Shown piece after piece: positions 1-7,377 of a DNA stretch of 42,322 nucleotides. A program made the position numbers and the translations under genes. Origin of the DNA: Caldanaerobius fijiensis DSM 17918 (GTDB taxonomy: Bacteria > Bacillota > Thermoanaerobacteria > Thermoanaerobacterales > Caldanaerobiaceae); contig NZ_FQVH01000020.1 of assembly GCF_900129075.1 (NCBI RefSeq), positions 1 through 42,322 of the forward strand. The letters run 5' to 3'. The stretch's first letter is position 1. The number at the start of each line of letters is the position of its first letter. The notes under the pieces were generated by a model, which was not told the DNA's origin, searched no databases, and was given only the letters and a program-made list of their open reading frames with translations.

Positions 1-1
1 A

Positions 2-109
2 CAACCTGAAGAAGAAAGAGGGAATACGTGTACTACAATACAAAATGCAGCAATCGAGCATACATCGCAGAGAGGATTATATGTTTGGTCGATGAGTAGT
101 CAAGCCTAA
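2..109 (+). pseudogene. C-terminal end of an unresolved gene, possibly TnpB-like
   Basis: An open frame enters the window at its left edge and stops at TAA 107-109, giving 35 residues that end in LYVWSMSSQA. No domain can be recognised in so short a piece. A tail of this kind followed at once by strong hairpins is typical of IS200/IS605-type tnpB genes, whose 3' end overlaps the omega RNA, so a TnpB C-terminus is the best guess. Whether the gene is intact upstream cannot be seen. Confidence 0.3.
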
Positions 110-179
110 AATGAACTCACTGCGTTCGGGCTTGACAACCCATCTTCCCAACCATGGGTAGTAGCTATGCGATGTATGC
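58..179 (+). ncRNA. Structured region: 12-bp stem enclosing two hairpins
   Basis: GCATACATCGCA at 58-69 is perfectly complementary to TGCGATGTATGC at 168-179. Inside lie CAAGCC 101-106 with GGCTTG 129-134 and ACCCAT 138-143 with ATGGGT 154-159. The nested layout across the end of the reading frame would suit an omega-RNA-like transcript or the folded right end of an insertion sequence. A terminator is less likely because no T run follows. The pairing is seen directly; the function is inference. Confidence 0.4.
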
Positions 180-184
180 ATAAG

Positions 185-203
185 TATCAAGTGGCACTTG
201 ATA
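185..203. promoter_or_regulatory. 19-bp palindrome, candidate operator
   Basis: TATCAAGTG (185-193) and CACTTGATA (195-203) are perfect inverted arms around a single G. Size and symmetry suit a dimeric repressor of the GntR or LacI type. It lies about 120 bases before the oxidoreductase gene. It could instead belong to the folded element to its left. Confidence 0.4.
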
Positions 204-268
204 GATTTAATCATGGTGAAATTTAAAGAAACAATATTTAAATATCAAAGATCTTTATTAATCTTGTT

Positions 269-282
269 AAAGGTCGACCTTT
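269..282. promoter_or_regulatory. 14-bp palindrome AAAGGTCGACCTTT, candidate operator
   Basis: A perfect palindrome ending 39 bases before the oxidoreductase start, with a smaller one, AAAGATCTTT, at 247-256. Both lie where a promoter for the gene at 322 should be, so repressor binding is plausible. No clear -35/-10 pair was found. Confidence 0.4.
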
Positions 283-321
283 TTGGTTGATTACAAATCA
301 TATTATACGAGGGGGATTAGA

Positions 322-1551
322 ATGCGAATGGCCAGGATTGGACTTGTTGGCATAAACGGTTTTGGGAGGACTCATTTAAATACCATAGAAAAACTCGAGA
401 GGAAATATATTGAGTTTAAAGCCTTTTCAGAGATTAACTATGAAAAAAACAAAAGCGAGATAGAGAAATTGAAGTCAAAGGGCGCACATTATTACATGGA
501 CTACAGAGAGATGTTGAATAGTGAAGAAGATCTTGATTTTGTGGTATTGTCCACTCCAATTCATCTGCACAGCCCCATGGCTATTCAGGCTATGGAAAAG
601 GGATTTAATGTGCTCTTAGAAAAACCGCCTTCTGTGACAATTCAAGATGTCGATAGGATAATTGAAGTCAGCAAAAAAACAGGTAAGGTTTGTGCAGTAG
701 ATTTTCAGAATACCTCAGGTAAAGCCTTTAGAAAACTTTTAGATTACGTGGCTGAAGGACGTTTTGGCAGCCTAAAAAGCCTTGTGGGCATAGGAAGGTG
801 GGAAAGAGATGAATCGTATTATCGGAGGACGCCATGGGCCGGTAAGCTGATGTTTGATGGCAATTATGTTCTCGATGGTACCATTAATAATCCGCTGTCT
901 CATCTTTTAAATAACCTGCTTATACTGGCTGGAGTTTCATGCCATAATGGCGGTGTTCCAGCAGAGGTGACGGCTGAACTGTACCATGGGCACAAAATTG
1001 AAAGCGAAGATACAGCGTGTGTGCGCATAATTACTGAGGCCGGAATTGAAATTCTTAGTTATACGACATTGTGCAGTCCCCAGGGAGAGACGCCTTTTAT
1101 AGTCCTTGAAGGTACTAAAGGCAGTGCATACTGGGCTTACAATAATGAGCTGAAGATAAAATTTTGCGATGGGTCTGACGAGAACTTTGATTTTGGCCCT
1201 GAAGATTTGTTTGAAAACATGTATATAAACATGATAAAATCATTATTTCAAAATAATAAACTTTATTGCCCTGTGGAACTTACGCGAAATTTTGTTCTGG
1301 CATCTAATGGGGCTTTTGAGTCTTCTGACAGTATCAAAGAAATTCCCGATGATTATTTGATAATTAATAAAGAAGGAGAAAGTGTTGTTACCTACATAAA
1401 AGATATTAGCGATATTATAGACCGGGCAAGTTCTGAAAAAAAGCTGTTCTCTGAGGTTGGGGTTCCATGGGCTTTAAAATCCATGCCTTTCAAGTTAAAT
1501 GGTTATAAAGAATTTAAAAAATACAAAAGAGAAGGTGGTAACCTTGGATAA
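322..1551 (+). CDS. Gfo/Idh/MocA family NAD(P)-dependent oxidoreductase
   Basis: Predicted cytoplasmic dehydrogenase of 409 residues that would oxidise or reduce a sugar, inositol or sugar acid with a nicotinamide cofactor. The N-terminus carries a Rossmann motif (GLVGINGFGRTHL) and the family EKPP motif lies near residue 105 (LLEKPPSVT); the remainder matches the C-terminal alpha/beta domain. The start at 322 follows a GAGGGGG ribosome site at normal spacing; an upstream in-frame TTG at 283 sits on a palindrome and has no such site. ATG 328 is a weaker alternative. The substrate is not evident. Other sugar genes nearby (TIM-barrel isomerase, GntR/UTRA regulator, SIS isomerase) support carbohydrate catabolism. 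A decayed gene follows directly. Confidence 0.85.
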   Translation: MRMARIGLVGINGFGRTHLNTIEKLERKYIEFKAFSEINYEKNKSEIEKLKSKGAHYYMDYREMLNSEEDLDFVVLSTPIHLHSPMAIQAMEKGFNVLLEKPPSVTIQDVDRIIEVSKKTGKVCAVDFQNTSGKAFRKLLDYVAEGRFGSLKSLVGIGRWERDESYYRRTPWAGKLMFDGNYVLDGTINNPLSHLLNNLLILAGVSCHNGGVPAEVTAELYHGHKIESEDTACVRIITEAGIEILSYTTLCSPQGETPFIVLEGTKGSAYWAYNNELKIKFCDGSDENFDFGPEDLFENMYINMIKSLFQNNKLYCPVELTRNFVLASNGAFESSDSIKEIPDDYLIINKEGESVVTYIKDISDIIDRASSEKKLFSEVGVPWALKSMPFKLNGYKEFKKYKREGGNLG

Positions 1552-1690
1552 ATTGACAGCAAAAGATGGGATTGAAAAGTAAAATCATTGTGGTTATAAG
1601 GTGCGATGAGGTAATATTTCTGATGAGGTTATTAAAAGTGGAATTGATGTTGTAGGCTATGGCAAAATAACCTTAGAAATAACCAAATAA
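1544..1690 (+). pseudogene. Remnant of a decayed gene after the oxidoreductase
   Basis: A GAAGGTGG ribosome site at the end of the oxidoreductase gene precedes TTG 1544, which opens a frame of only 12 codons. A second frame with an in-frame TGA at 1607 continues to TAA 1688-1690 and reads protein-like near its end (SGIDVVGYGKITLEI). The pieces look like the two ends of one gene that has lost its middle and taken frameshifts. The family is unknown. It overlaps the 3' end of azlD on the other strand. Confidence 0.35.
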
Positions 1691-1977
1691 CTTAAAAGCC
1701 CTACAATAATTGGTATAAAGATATTTTTTGATTTATATGCAACGGCAACAGTTGGAATTGATGCAAGGAAATAGGGATTTACCACGTCTACTTTTTTATT
1801 TTGTACCAGTATAGAAGGTATTAAGAGAGCTGCTAAAACAGATACCGGTATGTATTCAAGAAATAGTAAAAACCAGTCAGGCAGTTTAATCCTGGAAAGG
1901 CCAATAGCGGGAAGTACCCTGGGTATATATGTAACCACAGACATACCTATTACGATGTATAAAAATTTATAGTTCAT
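1657..1977 (-). CDS. azlD: AzlD family branched-chain amino acid transport protein
   Basis: A 106-residue membrane protein with about four hydrophobic helices, the usual size of AzlD. AzlD is the small partner of AzlC; the pair is linked to export of branched-chain amino acids and their analogues. Features seen are the N-terminal membrane span followed by YIPRVLPAIGL and a hydrophobic C-terminus. Its start lies 11 bases inside the end of azlC, so the genes are translationally coupled and probably form a two-subunit permease. Confidence 0.85.
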   Translation of the reverse strand: MNYKFLYIVIGMSVVTYIPRVLPAIGLSRIKLPDWFLLFLEYIPVSVLAALLIPSILVQNKKVDVVNPYFLASIPTVAVAYKSKNIFIPIIVGLLSYLVISKVILP

Positions 1978-2647
1978 TTAATATCACCCCCAAAAGAGAA
2001 CCTATAATTGCAGCTATTATTATATTGAGATTTCCTGGAATGATGAAATAAAACCATAGCGATAACAGCCCTGAGATGATAGCTATTATGGTTTTTTTTG
2101 AGTTATTAAGCTGCATAAATAAAAGTGCTATATACATAGCTGGAAGAGCAAAATCTAGTCCTAAATCCAGCTTACCTCCTATTTTTGCTCCAAACAATGC
2201 TCCCAGTGCCGATGACATTACCCAGGAAAGGTAAGATGTCAAAAACAACTGGTATAAGTAGTTTTTTTCAGGCTTAATGCCATTGTTAAAGTCAGTAATG
2301 GAAACGGCGTATGATTCGTCGGTGATAAAAAAGGACAGTATGGGAATATGTACAGTGCTGATGTTTTTAAAATATTGTGATAATGATGTACTATACAAAA
2401 GATGCCTTAAATTAACTATAAATATTGTGATAATCATAGAAATTGGATCGGCGCCTAATGACCATAGGTTTACTCCTATAAACTGTGCAGATCCTGCATA
2501 GCATAGAAGCGAAAAAATGATCACATCAAGAATGGATAGACCGCTTTTAATTCCTAGTACACCGTAGGCGAAACCCAGTGGCAGATACCCAAGGACTATG
2601 GGTAATGCGCTTTTAAACCCTTTGTAGTATAAGTTTTTATGCGACAA
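1967..2647 (-). CDS. azlC: AzlC family branched-chain amino acid permease, large subunit
   Basis: A 226-residue integral membrane protein with several hydrophobic helices. The signature near the N-terminus (LPIVLGYLPLGFAYG), then CYAGSAQF and NLRHLLYS are characteristic of AzlC/YgaZ exporters. The start is a TTG at 2647 preceded on the minus strand by an AGGGGG ribosome site. A minus-strand TATAAT-like box lies just upstream, suggesting that azlC-azlD is transcribed on its own, divergently from the sugar-isomerase-like gene. The transported substrate is known only from the family. Confidence 0.88.
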   Translation of the reverse strand: MSHKNLYYKGFKSALPIVLGYLPLGFAYGVLGIKSGLSILDVIIFSLLCYAGSAQFIGVNLWSLGADPISMIITIFIVNLRHLLYSTSLSQYFKNISTVHIPILSFFITDESYAVSITDFNNGIKPEKNYLYQLFLTSYLSWVMSSALGALFGAKIGGKLDLGLDFALPAMYIALLFMQLNNSKKTIIAIISGLLSLWFYFIIPGNLNIIIAAIIGSLLGVILNEL

Positions 2648-2856
2648 TTCTAATACCCCCTGTCAAAAGTTACAATATATTATATCATACGTCCATATAA
2701 AAATGAGAGTTATTTTGGTATAAAAAAGTCGATGGCTGCTGAAATTGCGATTAATGCTATGTGAAAATGTTTTTACAATGGCCATTGGATGTATTATTGT
2801 GTATAATTTAAAAGAAGGATTATTTTTATCCAGATATAATGAGGGGAGAGATAAAA

Positions 2857-3624
2857 GTGAAAACTGGTTTTAGGACAGTAGGGTTTAGCAAGTGGAATAT
2901 ATTTGACGCGTTGAAAAAGATTAAAGAGATAGGGTACGAAGGAGTTGAACTTTGTCTCGAGCATCCTGATATGCAGTCCGAGAAAATGGATGATGAAATG
3001 ATAGCTGATGTGCGACGTTATCTTGACGGAATAGGTCTTGAAATAGCATCGGTAAGCTATCATGGGGATAATGACCCCCTTGATGTTAAGATATCGAATA
3101 CTTACAAAGCAATTGATATCGCCAATAAGATAGGGGCATCTATTCTGATAATTAACTGCGAAAAGAAGAGTAATGAAGTCGCCGGTCAGTATGAAAGTCT
3201 TGTTAAAAGGATGAAAGACTTTGCATCATATGCAGAGCAACGCGGTATAGTGCTGGCCTTTGAACCAGAACCATTATTGATTATACAGACAGTAGATGAT
3301 ATGATTAGATTAATGGATGATGTTTGTAGTGATAATTTGAAAGTAAATATGGATGTAGGCCATACATATATTACCGATCCGGATTTGCCTGAAGCAATAT
3401 TAAAGCTTAAAGATAAAATTGTCCATGTGCATCTGGAAGACATAAAAAATAAGGTACACAGTCATCTATACCCGTTGGATGGAGATATAGATTATAAAAA
3501 GATGTTTCATGCGTTTGAGGAGATAGGCTATAATGGCTACTATGTAATAGATATGTTTTACATACAGGAAGCACCTGATGTACACGCAAAGGTCTGCTTT
3601 GACAGGCTTCAAAAATTGTCATGA
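2857..3624 (+). CDS. Sugar phosphate isomerase/epimerase-like TIM-barrel protein
   Basis: A 255-residue xylose-isomerase-like (AP endonuclease 2 fold) TIM barrel, the size of single-domain sugar epimerases and isomerases such as those of IolE/IolI type. Likely metal-ligand positions are FEPEP, MDVGH and HVHLED, in the usual order along the barrel. The start is the GTG at 2857 because a GAGGGGAGAG ribosome site lies eight bases before it; the in-frame ATG 2839 overlaps that site. The partners are a Gfo/Idh/MocA oxidoreductase upstream, a common co-worker in inositol and rare-sugar pathways, and a GntR regulator downstream. The substrate is not known. Confidence 0.8.
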   Translation: MKTGFRTVGFSKWNIFDALKKIKEIGYEGVELCLEHPDMQSEKMDDEMIADVRRYLDGIGLEIASVSYHGDNDPLDVKISNTYKAIDIANKIGASILIINCEKKSNEVAGQYESLVKRMKDFASYAEQRGIVLAFEPEPLLIIQTVDDMIRLMDDVCSDNLKVNMDVGHTYITDPDLPEAILKLKDKIVHVHLEDIKNKVHSHLYPLDGDIDYKKMFHAFEEIGYNGYYVIDMFYIQEAPDVHAKVCFDRLQKLS

Positions 3625-3639
3625 TACTTTTTATCGTTG

Positions 3640-3675
3640 AGGGGCTTTGATAGCTATTGCCCCTTATTTTATTTT
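3640..3675 (+). terminator. Likely intrinsic terminator after the TIM-barrel gene
   Basis: AGGGGC (3640-3645) pairs with GCCCCT (3659-3664) and is followed by an interrupted T-rich tract. The stem is short and the loop long, so it is only a moderate terminator. Confidence 0.5.
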
Positions 3676-3737
3676 GTGGTAAAATTAAGAATATATAAAA
3701 TTGGACGCGAAACGTGTAAAAGCGAGGAGTGTATTTC

Positions 3738-4463
3738 ATGGAAAGATTGGATGAGAAAAGTCCTATAGCATTGTATATTCAATTGAGAAATATATTGATA
3801 GATAAGATTAAAAGCGGGCAATGGAAGGTCAATGATAAAATACCTACAGAGAGGGAATTGTGCGATATGTATAATGTAAGCAGAGCAACCGTCAGATTGG
3901 CTCTGCAGGAATTAGAGAGAGACGGATACATATATAGGAAGCAAGGCCGTGGAACATTTGTTGCGCCACCTAAGATTGAACAAAATATAACCCATTTTTA
4001 TAGCTTTAGTGAAGAGATGAAAAAGCGGGGATTAGTTCCATCTTCTAAAATATTGGGTTTTGAAGTTATAAAATCGGACAAAAAATTAGCGGATATTTTA
4101 AACCTAAAAGAAGGAGATGAGGTTTTAAGCCTGAAAAGGTTAAGGTTGGCCAATGGCGAGCCTATAATGCTTGAGACATCTTACCTTCCTTACAACATGT
4201 GCCGGGATATGACGCGGGAAGATGTGGAGAAGATGTCTCTTTATGAAGCCTTGAGGACAAAATGTGGCATTATTCCTAATAGCGCTGATGAGACCTTTGA
4301 GCCGGTTTTAACTAACTCCTACGAAGCAGAGGTATTAAATTATGAGGCAGGTAAGCCTGCGCTGCTTTTAGAGCGAATAACATATTCTTTCGGCACACCG
4401 ATAGAGTACAATAAGGGCATTGTGAGAGGAGATAGATGTAAGTACCGCGTATCTTTAAAATAG
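3738..4463 (+). CDS. GntR family transcriptional regulator with UTRA domain (HutC subfamily)
   Basis: A 241-residue DNA-binding repressor. Residues 1-75 form the winged helix-turn-helix of GntR proteins (KIPTERELCDMYNVSRATVR, then GYIYRKQGRGTFV). Residues from about 90 form a UTRA ligand domain, which in this subfamily binds phosphorylated sugars or histidine-pathway compounds. The start at 3738 is eight bases after a GAGGAG ribosome site. The SIS-domain gene next downstream, with its own promoter, is the most likely target; a sugar phosphate or amino-sugar phosphate effector of the NagR kind is inferred from that context. Confidence 0.85.
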   Translation: MERLDEKSPIALYIQLRNILIDKIKSGQWKVNDKIPTERELCDMYNVSRATVRLALQELERDGYIYRKQGRGTFVAPPKIEQNITHFYSFSEEMKKRGLVPSSKILGFEVIKSDKKLADILNLKEGDEVLSLKRLRLANGEPIMLETSYLPYNMCRDMTREDVEKMSLYEALRTKCGIIPNSADETFEPVLTNSYEAEVLNYEAGKPALLLERITYSFGTPIEYNKGIVRGDRCKYRVSLK

Positions 4464-4519
4464 TGACGTTTTATAACCATATCAAGCATATTATACAATC
4501 TATGGTATTATTGATTTTG

Positions 4520-4548
4520 TTGACGAGCAATGGTATATATGTTATTAT
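4520..4548 (+). promoter_or_regulatory. Sigma-A promoter of the SIS-domain gene with flanking half-sites
   Basis: TTGACG (4520-4525) and TATTAT (4543-4548) are separated by 17 bases, 40 bases before the start at 4588. TTATAACC, in the 4470s just after the repressor gene, is the inverse of GGTTATAA in the 4550s just after the -10 box. The two sites could bind the GntR/UTRA protein encoded next door. Confidence 0.6.
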
Positions 4549-4587
4549 TAGATTGGTTATAACATTATCATATAAGGGGTGTTCTGG

Positions 4588-5604
4588 ATGCCAGGCGAGA
4601 TTACATATAAAGAAATTTTGAGACAACCCGATATTTTTAAGTCGGTTTTGGCAAAGGCAAGAGATATAAAGAGCAAGTTTGACAGTTTAGTTGAAAAGGT
4701 ACGGGCAGATGAGATATTCGTAACGGGCTGTGGTTCGTCTTATTATCTTGCACAGGTTATAGCTAGTTTGTTTAATCACTTTTTGAGGATTCCAACGAGG
4801 GCAATACCCTCTTCTGAGTTATTTTTATACCCTGATGATTATTTTACCAACTCTGGTACCATGGTGGTGGGCATGTCTCGTTCAGGCGATACAACTGAAA
4901 CCGTCAAAGCGTTGGAGATGGCAAAAAACAAAGGATTACCTACTGTTGCATTGACTTGTTACGAGGATAGCACTATAGTCAAAAAAGCCGATTATGCTTT
5001 CATATCAGAAGAGGCTAAAGAAGAGAGCGTGGTCATGACTGGGTCTTTTTCCAGCATGTTATTGATCTCTTATTTAATGGTCGCTGATGATGCTAATATC
5101 ATAAAGCTTCCGGAATTAGCTAAGGCATATGTAGAGAAGTTTGAGGATATTGCAAGGAAAATCATTCAAGATAATTTAATTAAGACCTTTGTGTACTTGG
5201 GTTCAGGCCCTTATTATGGTCTTGCCAATGAATCCATGTTAAAGGTAAAGGAGATGTCTATAAGTAATTCAGAAGGATATCATACCCTGGAATTCAGGCA
5301 CGGACCCAAATCAATAGTCGATAATAATATGCTGGTTACGGCTTTTATATCCGATACTGCCACGGATTATGAGCTAAAACTCTTGAAAGAAATTAAGGGT
5401 TATGGTGCTGTTACGTGTGCTATAGGCATCGGTTTAACCGATGAACATGCAGACTATCCTATTGCCATTTCAAAAGAATTGGATCAATGGGCAAGGTTAC
5501 CGCTTTGTATTATGTTATCGCAATTTATAGCCTATTACAATGCTGTCAAAAAAGGAATAAATTGTGATAGGCCACAGCATCTGGATCAGGTTGTGAAACT
5601 TTAA
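4588..5604 (+). CDS. SIS-domain sugar isomerase/deaminase (AgaS/GlmS/FrlB-like)
   Basis: A 338-residue protein with two sugar-isomerase (SIS) domains, as in the isomerase half of GlmS, in AgaS and in fructosamine deglycases. The first domain shows VTGCGSSYYLAQ and VGMSRSGDTTET, the phosphosugar-binding loops; the second shows YLGSGPYYGLANE and HTLEFRHGPKS, a typical SIS segment with the catalytic-type glutamate. It should act in the cytoplasm on a keto- or amino-sugar phosphate. The start ATG 4588 is preceded by AAGGGG. The adjacent UTRA repressor fits amino-sugar or Amadori-sugar control. The exact reaction cannot be assigned from sequence. Confidence 0.8.
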   Translation: MPGEITYKEILRQPDIFKSVLAKARDIKSKFDSLVEKVRADEIFVTGCGSSYYLAQVIASLFNHFLRIPTRAIPSSELFLYPDDYFTNSGTMVVGMSRSGDTTETVKALEMAKNKGLPTVALTCYEDSTIVKKADYAFISEEAKEESVVMTGSFSSMLLISYLMVADDANIIKLPELAKAYVEKFEDIARKIIQDNLIKTFVYLGSGPYYGLANESMLKVKEMSISNSEGYHTLEFRHGPKSIVDNNMLVTAFISDTATDYELKLLKEIKGYGAVTCAIGIGLTDEHADYPIAISKELDQWARLPLCIMLSQFIAYYNAVKKGINCDRPQHLDQVVKL

Positions 5605-5630
5605 GCGGACATAATTTGTCCGCTTTTTTT
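5604..5630 (+). terminator. Intrinsic terminator after the SIS gene
   Basis: AGCGGACA (5604-5611) pairs perfectly with TGTCCGCT (5617-5624), with a five-base loop and a T tract. The stem begins in the stop codon. Confidence 0.9.
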
Positions 5631-5669
5631 ATTTGTTTACAGTTTGTTTACAGTTCATTAATAAATTCA

Positions 5670-5678
5670 TGGTATAAT
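5670..5678 (+). promoter_or_regulatory. Extended -10 promoter of the ABC operon
   Basis: TGG followed by TATAAT (5673-5678) matches an extended -10 element. The only -35-like box, TTTACA 5647-5652, is 20 bases upstream, which is long. It lies just after the preceding terminator and 35 bases before the ATPase start. Confidence 0.5.
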
Positions 5679-5712
5679 TCTATTGTAGTTGAATGAAGGA
5701 GGGTTGGCTGTA

Positions 5713-6693
5713 ATGATGATAGAATTGAATAATGTGACAAAAGTATATGGATCTAGGAAAGCGGTTGACAATATAAGTTTTTCTGTCGATAAAGGGGAAA
5801 TACTTGGCTTTTTAGGACCTAATGGAGCAGGCAAGAGTACCACTATGAAGATGATAACAGGCTATATGCCTCCAACCAGTGGAAGCATAAAGATAGCTGG
5901 TTATGATATATTTGAGCAGGCCCTTGAGGCCAAAAAACATCTGGGGTATTTGCCCGAAGTTCCGCCGCTTTATACAGATATGACTGTGGATTCGTACCTG
6001 TACTTTGTTTGTGAGTTGAAAGGTGTACCTGTAAACCAGAGAAAAGATAAGATTCAAGAGGTAGTCGAAGAAATAGGATTGACTGAGGTAAGAAAAAGGC
6101 TTATAAGGAATTTATCTAAAGGTTATAAACAGAGGGTCGGCTTGGCACAAGCTATAATAGGCGATCCTGATGTCCTTGTGCTGGATGAGCCCACGGTTGG
6201 CTTAGACCCTAAACAGATCAAGGAAATAAGAGATATTATAAAAAAATTAGGGAAAAGGCACACCATTATCTTGAGTACCCATATACTTCCAGAGGTTAGT
6301 ATGGTGTGCGATAGGGTCGTTATTATAAACAAAGGGAAGATAGTAGCTATAGATAAAACAGAGAATCTTTCCAATGCTTTGCAGAATTCAAGAAGGTATT
6401 TTGCACAGATAGCAGGGCCTTATAACAAAGTAACAGAGATCATAAAAGGCCTGTACGGAGTAAAGAACGTTCAGGGTGAAGAGGACAAAGAAAACGGTAC
6501 TGTTCAATTGGAAATAGAGACATCTGTAGAAAGGGATATAAGGAAGGAAATGTTTTTCTCGCTGGCAAAAGCTGGTTATCCTATAATGGAGTTGAGGTCT
6601 TTGGGCTACAGCCTTGAAGAGGTGTTCTTGCAGCTTACGACGGAGGAGGAAAAGGATAATGAAAGTATGGGTAATATACAAACGAGAGCTTAA
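5713..6693 (+). CDS. ABC transporter ATP-binding protein (GldA-like)
   Basis: A 326-residue ATPase that should power the permease encoded next. The Walker A motif GPNGAGKSTT, the signature LSKGYKQRVGL and Walker B VLVLDEPTVGLDP are intact, followed by an H-loop (STHIL). A C-terminal extension of about 100 residues is usual for ATPases of ABC-2 exporters. The start ATG 5713 lies nine bases after AGGAGGG; the upstream in-frame TTG at 5689 precedes that site. The last 35 bases overlap the permease gene. With the GldG-like and DUF4340 genes it matches the gliding-type ABC operon, which also occurs in non-gliding Firmicutes and has no settled substrate there. Confidence 0.9.
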   Translation: MMIELNNVTKVYGSRKAVDNISFSVDKGEILGFLGPNGAGKSTTMKMITGYMPPTSGSIKIAGYDIFEQALEAKKHLGYLPEVPPLYTDMTVDSYLYFVCELKGVPVNQRKDKIQEVVEEIGLTEVRKRLIRNLSKGYKQRVGLAQAIIGDPDVLVLDEPTVGLDPKQIKEIRDIIKKLGKRHTIILSTHILPEVSMVCDRVVIINKGKIVAIDKTENLSNALQNSRRYFAQIAGPYNKVTEIIKGLYGVKNVQGEEDKENGTVQLEIETSVERDIRKEMFFSLAKAGYPIMELRSLGYSLEEVFLQLTTEEEKDNESMGNIQTRA

Positions 6694-7366
6694 AGCATAT
6701 TTTCTGTCACCTATGGCTTATGTCTTGCTGGGATTCTTCTTGCTGCTTTCGGGTTATTTCTTTTCAACGTTTATTTTGTCTACACAATATGCCATGATGA
6801 GTCCGATATTAGGCAATATGTTGATGGCATTTATGTTTATAAGTCCGATTTTGACTATGAGATTGCTGGCTGAAGAGATGAAAACAGGTACGGATCAATT
6901 ACTGATGACATCGCCGATTACGACGACTGATATAGTGGTAGGAAAATTTTTGGCGGCATTGACGGTATATTTGTTAGGATTAGTAATTACCTTTTTATAC
7001 CCCATATACCTAAAATTGTTTGGTTCGCCGGATATGGGTCCTATAATAACAGGTTATATTGGCATGCTGCTGGCGGGTGCGGCATTTATAGCTGTAGGTT
7101 TATTTGCTTCATCTTTGACAGAAAATCAGATGATAGCAGGCGTTATAGGTTTTGCGCTGCTCTTGATTTTCTGGATTATAAACTGGTTGGGAGATGCATT
7201 TCAGGGCAAAGCAAAGCAGATTGTGGAAAGCATATCTCTGTTACAGAGGTTGGATAGCTTTCAGAAAGGTATTTTAAGCGTCAACGATATAGTGTTTTTC
7301 TTGAGCTTCATAGTATTTTTCGTCTTTGTTTCAATAATGGTTGTGGATAAAAGGCGTTGGAGTTAG
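6659..7366 (+). CDS. ABC-2 type permease (GldF-like)
   Basis: A 235-residue membrane protein with about six helices, N-terminal VYKRELKAYFLSPMAYVLL and the later EEMKTGTDQLLMTSPI segment typical of GldF/NosY-like permeases. The start ATG 6659 is inside the end of the ATPase gene and follows AGGAGG, so translation is coupled. An in-frame upstream start at 6614 would add a charged arginine-rich leader with no ribosome site and was rejected. It should form the transmembrane channel of this exporter. Confidence 0.88.
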   Translation: MKVWVIYKRELKAYFLSPMAYVLLGFFLLLSGYFFSTFILSTQYAMMSPILGNMLMAFMFISPILTMRLLAEEMKTGTDQLLMTSPITTTDIVVGKFLAALTVYLLGLVITFLYPIYLKLFGSPDMGPIITGYIGMLLAGAAFIAVGLFASSLTENQMIAGVIGFALLLIFWIINWLGDAFQGKAKQIVESISLLQRLDSFQKGILSVNDIVFFLSFIVFFVFVSIMVVDKRRWS

Positions 7367-7377
7367 GAGGTGTTTTG

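Noticed and set aside
2-179. 3' end of a group II intron
   Set aside because: There is no domain V-like hairpin or typical intron end, and the upstream frame does not resemble the end of an intron reverse transcriptase.
283-321. TTG 283 as oxidoreductase start
   Set aside because: It overlaps a palindrome and lacks a ribosome site, whereas ATG 322 has GAGGGGG upstream and begins the Rossmann fold normally.
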